A DNA stretch of 64,000 bases from Tricholoma matsutake (Eukaryota > Basidiomycota > Agaricomycetes > Agaricales > Tricholomataceae): the NCBI GenBank assembly GCA_026075535.2, contig AP026545.1:7440001-7504000 (forward strand). The letters are read 5' to 3'. Numbering within the stretch: position 1 is the stretch's first letter; each line of letters starts with the position of its first letter. The notes beneath the pieces were generated by a model. The model did no database searches. It saw only the letters and a program-made list of their open reading frames with translations, and had not been told where the DNA came from. This document shows positions 59,196-64,000 of this stretch, in pieces. The translations under genes and the position numbers were made by a program.

Positions 59196-60485
59196 TACAC
59201 ACCTTTACCATTTTTATTGGGAATTACGCCGTCGAGAAATTTGACCATTGTACCATGCAGAGCTCGAGAAATACGTAAATTCAGGATTATGAATAATATT
59301 GCTACTGGGGATTGAATATGGTGGCTGTAATTTCCTTCTGTTCTTCAAATCTCAGAGCAGGGACTATGCTTCTAGTTCATTTCCACGGACAGTTTTTTTA
59401 TTCTAGTTCAAAACCAGTCAACCTGACTAAAGAGGCACACGTGCATACACCGTCCAAGGGTAGCAAAGGATTAGAGTTAGTTGTCGTAGACGATAGACCG
59501 TCAGGCCTACTGTGTTTGGTCAGGTACTCGGCCAGACTAGCTGCTCGGTCAGCATCAAATTTCAAGTTAACCCCTACAATTCCGTCATTTTATTCATAAT
59601 GATAACTATGATTTACGAAACGCAACGGCCATTTCTGTTGATAAGCACCAAATTGTGTCAAATACACATCATCCAACTTGGTCGGCATCGCTTACCACAA
59701 CTCAGGTAGCTACCGCACCCAATTTAGTTTTTCTTATATGACTAGATATATTGTAGAATAGATCTCACTGAATTTGAATGGCAATACATCACTGTATCTC
59801 TTAGCCCAACATGAATGACCGACTTCCTGGTTTTGCCCAAAAATGGTCACTCTTCCATAGGGATCTGCAAAATATGCTGGGCTGCATGGTTGTACCATGT
59901 CCTGAGTGGAATAGTTTTTCCTTGGCAGCGCTTGACAGAATTTCTGACAAGTGCAGAGCGCTGTCTTCACTGACATCAAAGACTTGAACCGGACGTGCTT
60001 ACTAAGTAAGGTGATAGTCCAACACGAAATCATGTGACATCAAGATAACTTGAATGACGTAGTTAAGCCAACTTCCATCCCGAGCATCTAATCAGCAACA
60101 AATCAGCAGGCGCCTCTCAGAGTCAGTCCTGTCAGTTCACATCGGGATAAGTCACCTGGCATCAACGGATTCCTCGTTGGGTGCATAAGCCCCTGACCAA
60201 CTACTGATGCCAATGGCCAACCAATGCCACCGCCAATGCCAATGCTGATATCATCCTTTACATCCATTATATTTGGGTGTCCTGCTCAACTTGCTCAGTT
60301 TCACCAGTACAGGCATATCAGTGAACCCTATCTACCATACACACAATGCTGTATGTGCATATATTATATACAGTATGTTCGACAGCGTCCACCGAACCGT
60401 ATCACTCAATACAATGTGTACGTTCGATAGACCATATTATCAATACACTGTAGCTTACCTACCTGGTTTTTGCATACCATGTCGA
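59196..60485. other. Intergenic, no recognised genes
   Basis: Between convergent genes. Short frames only (59312-59599 and others). From 60,170 a few direct repeats of CCAATGCCA-like words. Should hold both 3' UTRs. Confidence 0.5.
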
Positions 60486-62978
60486 CTACACCGACACCCC
60501 AGCGCGGTAGAAGTCTGGTGCATACCCGGTAGGGTTCGAAAACTGGATCGTGTTAATTTTTCCAGGTTTGAATCCAGGAAGAGACACAAGATATCCACTA
60601 GACAAGATATCCCAGCTCTATGAATAAATGCGATTGGTACTCGATCAACAGAAAGACAACCGAATAAATGACTCACCTGGCCGGAAATCGGCATCTGTAC
60701 TTGCACTGCGGATCCCCCATTTACGCTGATAAACACATTACGGCAGTTGGAGCAAGCCGTGTTGTAAAAGGCCACGTCGCCGTTGATATAATCTAATGAC
60801 ACCGTCTTAGTTCCTCCTTTTTTCCCGCCATCAACGCCATTAATGGTCAAAGTACTGCCATTCCCGATGTTGCCAACCACGGTAACTGTGGAATTGACTA
60901 CACGCTGAGCGGCTGTTCCGGTAAGTGTGTTAGAAGAAGCCGCAGCGTAGTAGAAGGTGAATGATGGTGGAGTTGCTCGAACGCCTTTCGTCAATTTCAA
61001 AACGAGACATCCGTGAGCCCCAACAGTCGAAGTATAACTGATGTAAAATTTGCGTGGGTAAAATAACACCTTAAAGTAAGAAGGCGACACCTACGATTCC
61101 CGGAGTTTCCCAATAGGGTGTCCGGTTATCAAGTTCAAGGCAGTCGCTGATGAGAATCCAACATCGGCGAGGTTAAAGGTGAGAGACCTAGAAACATTCT
61201 GCCAGTTGATGATCACTGTTTCTGTGAGAAAAAAAGCAAATTAATATAAAAGCTCTATCTACCGGCAACCGTAGAGCCATCAGCCAATGGGCCAGCCCAA
61301 ACGTCGTGATCGTTTGTATATCGACGTGTGAATACGATTGACTTTCCAAGCGGGTCTTGCTATACGATCTGATTAGTGAGCGAACAAGAAAATAGATACA
61401 GAACACATACATTCAATGCAATGATTCTCTCGTTTTTGAGGATGTTGAGTGTCTCAGAAGAGGCTTTAGATAGGTCCATTGAAATAAACAATGGCGACCT
61501 AAAATATGGAAATAATAACTGAGAGGAACTACGCAGAAGCAAGATGGACTCACTTGACCGCTGCCCAGAACGCAAAATGGGTCTGTTGCTCGGCAATTGT
61601 TAACTCTGGGTGACCTACTTCCAGCAAATCCAAATCTGCAGCAAAAAGTTAATTACTTCGCAATTCTCATGAGAAGATGACCTACCATTCCATCCACCGA
61701 CTTCAGCAAATCCAGCGATAGGAGCAAGTTGGTTGATGATCCTAAACAGATTATCCCAAGACGGGGGTGGGCCGATGTCATTCCTGAGAGTGAATAGAAG
61801 TTGGATATACTGTATCGTTTGAATAAACAACAATTACGCGATTCTCCAGCTATATGATGCAAAAGTGATGAGCAAAACGATGGACAAAAAAAATCGCTAG
61901 CTCACGAATTTCCAACAGCACTTGCTGGCCACCTTGCGGGATCTGTTCGGATACAGGCATGAAAAGAAGGCACAGTGTTTGCGCTATCTCTTACCTTGAA
62001 CTCCCCAGTTACAGATTGAGAAGACAATGGGTCGGTGTGTGGCAGTCAAAGCGTCCCGCATAGCTGCGTAGTGAGGCTTAACGCAGATTGAGATAAGAAG
62101 TCGTAACTAAAACGTAGCGGAAGCTTACTTCGAGCTAAATAATAGGGCAACGATGATTACTAGAGGATGGTAACGTCAACAAATTGGCACCACAAACAAA
62201 GATTGACGGGTTAAAATTGACGAAATCGGTCGGGCTAACTAAACAAGAGTTCAATTCCACATCACACATCATGATTATAAACGACAAGCGAGACATACCA
62301 GCATAACAGTTGTCGTACTAAAACATGAGGTTAACACGGTTTTCTGTTACGAAATTCTGCCCTACCTTTAGATAATCGGCACCCCATTCAGCAAAACTGT
62401 TAGCATCGGAAGTCTCGTAGTTCAAACTTCCGATATAATGTGCAGTTCCACCAACAAAATCGCAAGCATAATAACCACTGGGAGTTGAATAGGTTAGAGC
62501 AGGAGGGTGAACACCGAGAAAGTTTTATACGCGTCAGAATATACTCCAAACTTGAGTCCTAGACCGTGGATGAACGTGGATAAAGCCGGAATACCAGAGG
62601 GAACAGTGGTGTTATCCCAAGTAAACCGGCCAGCAGAATTCCGAGCTTTCCCCTGCCATCCGCAGTCCCTGGAGTTGAACGGATCAGACAAACTTTTGGC
62701 AGAAATTACGATGCGTATCTCACAGGTTGACGTAGTTGTATCCTACAGTGTTTAGACCCAGGCTGATCAAACTTTGAGCTGCTGCCTTGTAGTCTGCCTC
62801 CGTCGCGGAACAGCTAAAAGTTCGGATTAACGAGACATAAAGTCCATGAGATAGATAGTACGTGCAGAAACGCATTGTAGGGGTTCCATCCCATTGGAGG
62901 TGTTGAAGCTACACCATTGTTAAGAGCTAGAGACGTGGAGGCGGAAACAGCTGCTAATAACAAACTCCGAAAGAACAT
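60486..62978 (-). CDS. Alpha-galactosidase, GH27, secreted
   Basis: Seventeen exons (from the 5' end 62978-62872, 62813-62724, 62668-62531, 62477-62366, 62317-62299, 62238-62198, 62134-62129, 62076-61995, 61942-61906, 61849-61838, 61783-61686, 61635-61554, 61498-61411, 61359-61263, 61221-61095, 61037-60677, 60617-60486) give an intact 542-residue protein. Signal peptide MFFRSLLLAAVSASTSLA; then PPMGWNPYN, VNLDCGWQG, FGVYSDAG, KYDNC (nucleophile D151), VFSICNWG, SWRIANDI (acid/base, about D217), GGWNDLDLLEVG, FISMDLS. It hydrolyses terminal alpha-galactosides of plant galactomannans and raffinose sugars. The C-terminal part (about 420-542; TVTVVGNIG, TACSNCRNVFISVNGG, GFKPGKINTIQFSNP) is a carbohydrate-binding-like beta-sandwich. 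Exons of 6, 12 and 19 nt are unusual but needed for the frame. Confidence 0.93.
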
Positions 62979-64000
62979 CGCGGGGGTGTCGACTGGAGGG
63001 GAGTCCTGAGGTATCCATTTTATTGAGATGTCCGTGGCAGCGGCCCGCCACAGAAATATTGTTCTCGCGTAGACAGACTGTAGACTATTAGTAGTGCCTT
63101 TGCAGCTATATCAGGGGTATATATATACCGGTTGCAACTATGCACACGATCGAATAAATCACATGAACTACTATATTTACCTCACACCCTCAATTAGCGC
63201 TTTCATATCAGATCGACCTCATTTGATTGACCACCTGTCTTCGGACCGCTGATTCTCCACGTTCTCCTACGGACCGCTCTTTTTACGAGTCCGAGGTACG
63301 AGCACTCGTTCTTTTAACCTGACCATCCAGCGAAAAGTTAAGAGAGGCGGCTGCTCGGCAGGAACCGGAGCTTTAATTCTGCTTACATTTCGAAGTCAGC
63401 CCTATAAAGTATTTGAAACCCAGCGGGTTTTACCGACACGCGGATTTTGGACGAAAAAGGTAATTGTCACGTTCAGTCACAAGCCAACTTCTTTGCTTGC
63501 TCAACAACAACTATCACAACGCTAGGGAATAACATGGGTACCGTTTTAGTGTCATTTGGAATCCGTAAGTTTTTTGTTCTCTTTACCATACTAACTTTTC
63601 TTTCTCTTTTTAGTGCAAAGATGTGACGATGACGTCGAAAACAGGCACCCAAGTAGGTTTTCTGACCACTCTGCTGGGTATAAATAGATGCAAATATCAG
63701 AAAAATCAAAAGAATTGCTGGCTCCTTCTGCAAAAGGTTGCAGCCATTTGCTGCTGATCAAAAAAACTGCCACTGGACTTAGTACTCTTCACAACTACTA
63801 CTCATCCTTTCAAAATGTCTTTTTTGTGCTGTCAGTAGTGAATAAGCTAACAACAGGTATTTTTGCTGAACAAATGGACCAGGGTGTATTTAGCCCACAG
63901 CTGAGAATAAGAGATCCAGGGATGTGACAACTACCTAGAAGTCTTGCAATTGGTCACTGACTGCTGGGTATACTGCACTACAAGTTGCTTAAAACCTCCT
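62979..64000. other. Upstream region of the galactosidase; then unassigned
   Basis: The first 200 bases hold the galactosidase promoter. Beyond 63.2 kb no gene is recognised; minus-strand frames 63473-63733 and plus 63688-63927 have no known domain. CpG falls again after about 63,640, so the repeat compartment may resume. Confidence 0.45.
63117..63129 (-). promoter_or_regulatory. Putative TATA element of the galactosidase gene
   Basis: GTATATATATACC is a palindromic TATA block about 140 bp upstream of the galactosidase ATG, compatible with a TATA box and a 5' UTR of about 100 bases. Position and composition only. Confidence 0.45.

Noticed and set aside
62814..62871. Apparent frameshift between the first two exons of the galactosidase
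   Set aside because: A GTTTCT donor at 62871 instead of GTACTA at 62861 restores the frame and gives GWNPYN followed by ACSATEADY as expected.

Overview
The window looks like part of a mushroom-forming basidiomycete (Agaricomycete) genome. Evidence: intron-rich genes with 41-70 bp GT-AG introns, basidiomycete-type NACHT (NWD) NTPases, a TET/JBP-type 2OG-Fe(II) dioxygenase, a DUF6698-type gene, a chromodomain Ty3/gypsy element on the minus strand, a LINE-type ORF1 relic, and a fungal GH27 alpha-galactosidase. No bacterial operons, tRNAs, rRNAs or CRISPR arrays were seen.

There are two compartments. Bases 1 to about 51,500, and again the last few hundred bases, are repeat-rich, AT-rich in places and visibly poor in CpG. 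Bases about 51,800-63,300 are CpG-rich and gene-dense.

Repeat compartment, left to right: degenerate minus-strand ORFs (0-4.6 kb) with a TA-flanked MITE (1.39-1.73 kb) and a 171-bp duplication; a 60-bp minisatellite (5.15 kb); an intron-containing ribosomal protein uL22 pseudogene (6.3-6.9 kb); a UDP-glucose dehydrogenase fragment (9.0 kb); three apparently usable plus-strand genes, namely a double zinc-knuckle protein (10.9-11.6 kb), a TET/JBP-like dioxygenase (12.0-13.9 kb) and a nine-exon DUF6698-type gene (16.65-18.2 kb); an NWD (NACHT-WD40) pseudogene whose N-terminus (21.5-21.9 kb) is separated from the rest (32.3-35.1 kb) by a 10.4-kb minus-strand chromovirus. That chromovirus is itself interrupted by a 371-bp foldback MITE. 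Further right are splice-like repeat modules (36 kb), a G-rich minisatellite and LINE ORF1 relic (41-43.7 kb), a satellite of about 120-bp monomers (45.2-46.65 kb), two more MITE copies (47.2 and 48.1-48.8 kb) and a 71-bp minisatellite (50.5-51.35 kb).

Gene compartment: a NACHT NTPase gene (minus, 51.86-53.4 kb, one frameshift) lies head-to-head with TAF6 (plus, 53.75-55.37 kb). Then come a 434-bp MITE with a perfect 8-bp target duplication (56.4 kb), a small secreted cysteine-rich protein with a Kex2-type propeptide (58.3-59.2 kb), and an intact 17-exon GH27 alpha-galactosidase (minus, 60.5-63.0 kb).

Common thread: many lesions in the decayed sequences are CGA-to-TGA stops or CpG-to-TpG/CpA missense changes, the footprint of 5-methylcytosine deamination. 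The same region carries a largely preserved gene for a TET/JBP-family enzyme, the family that oxidises 5-methylcytosine. The zinc-knuckle/TET/DUF6698 group is the best candidate for an undescribed system here.
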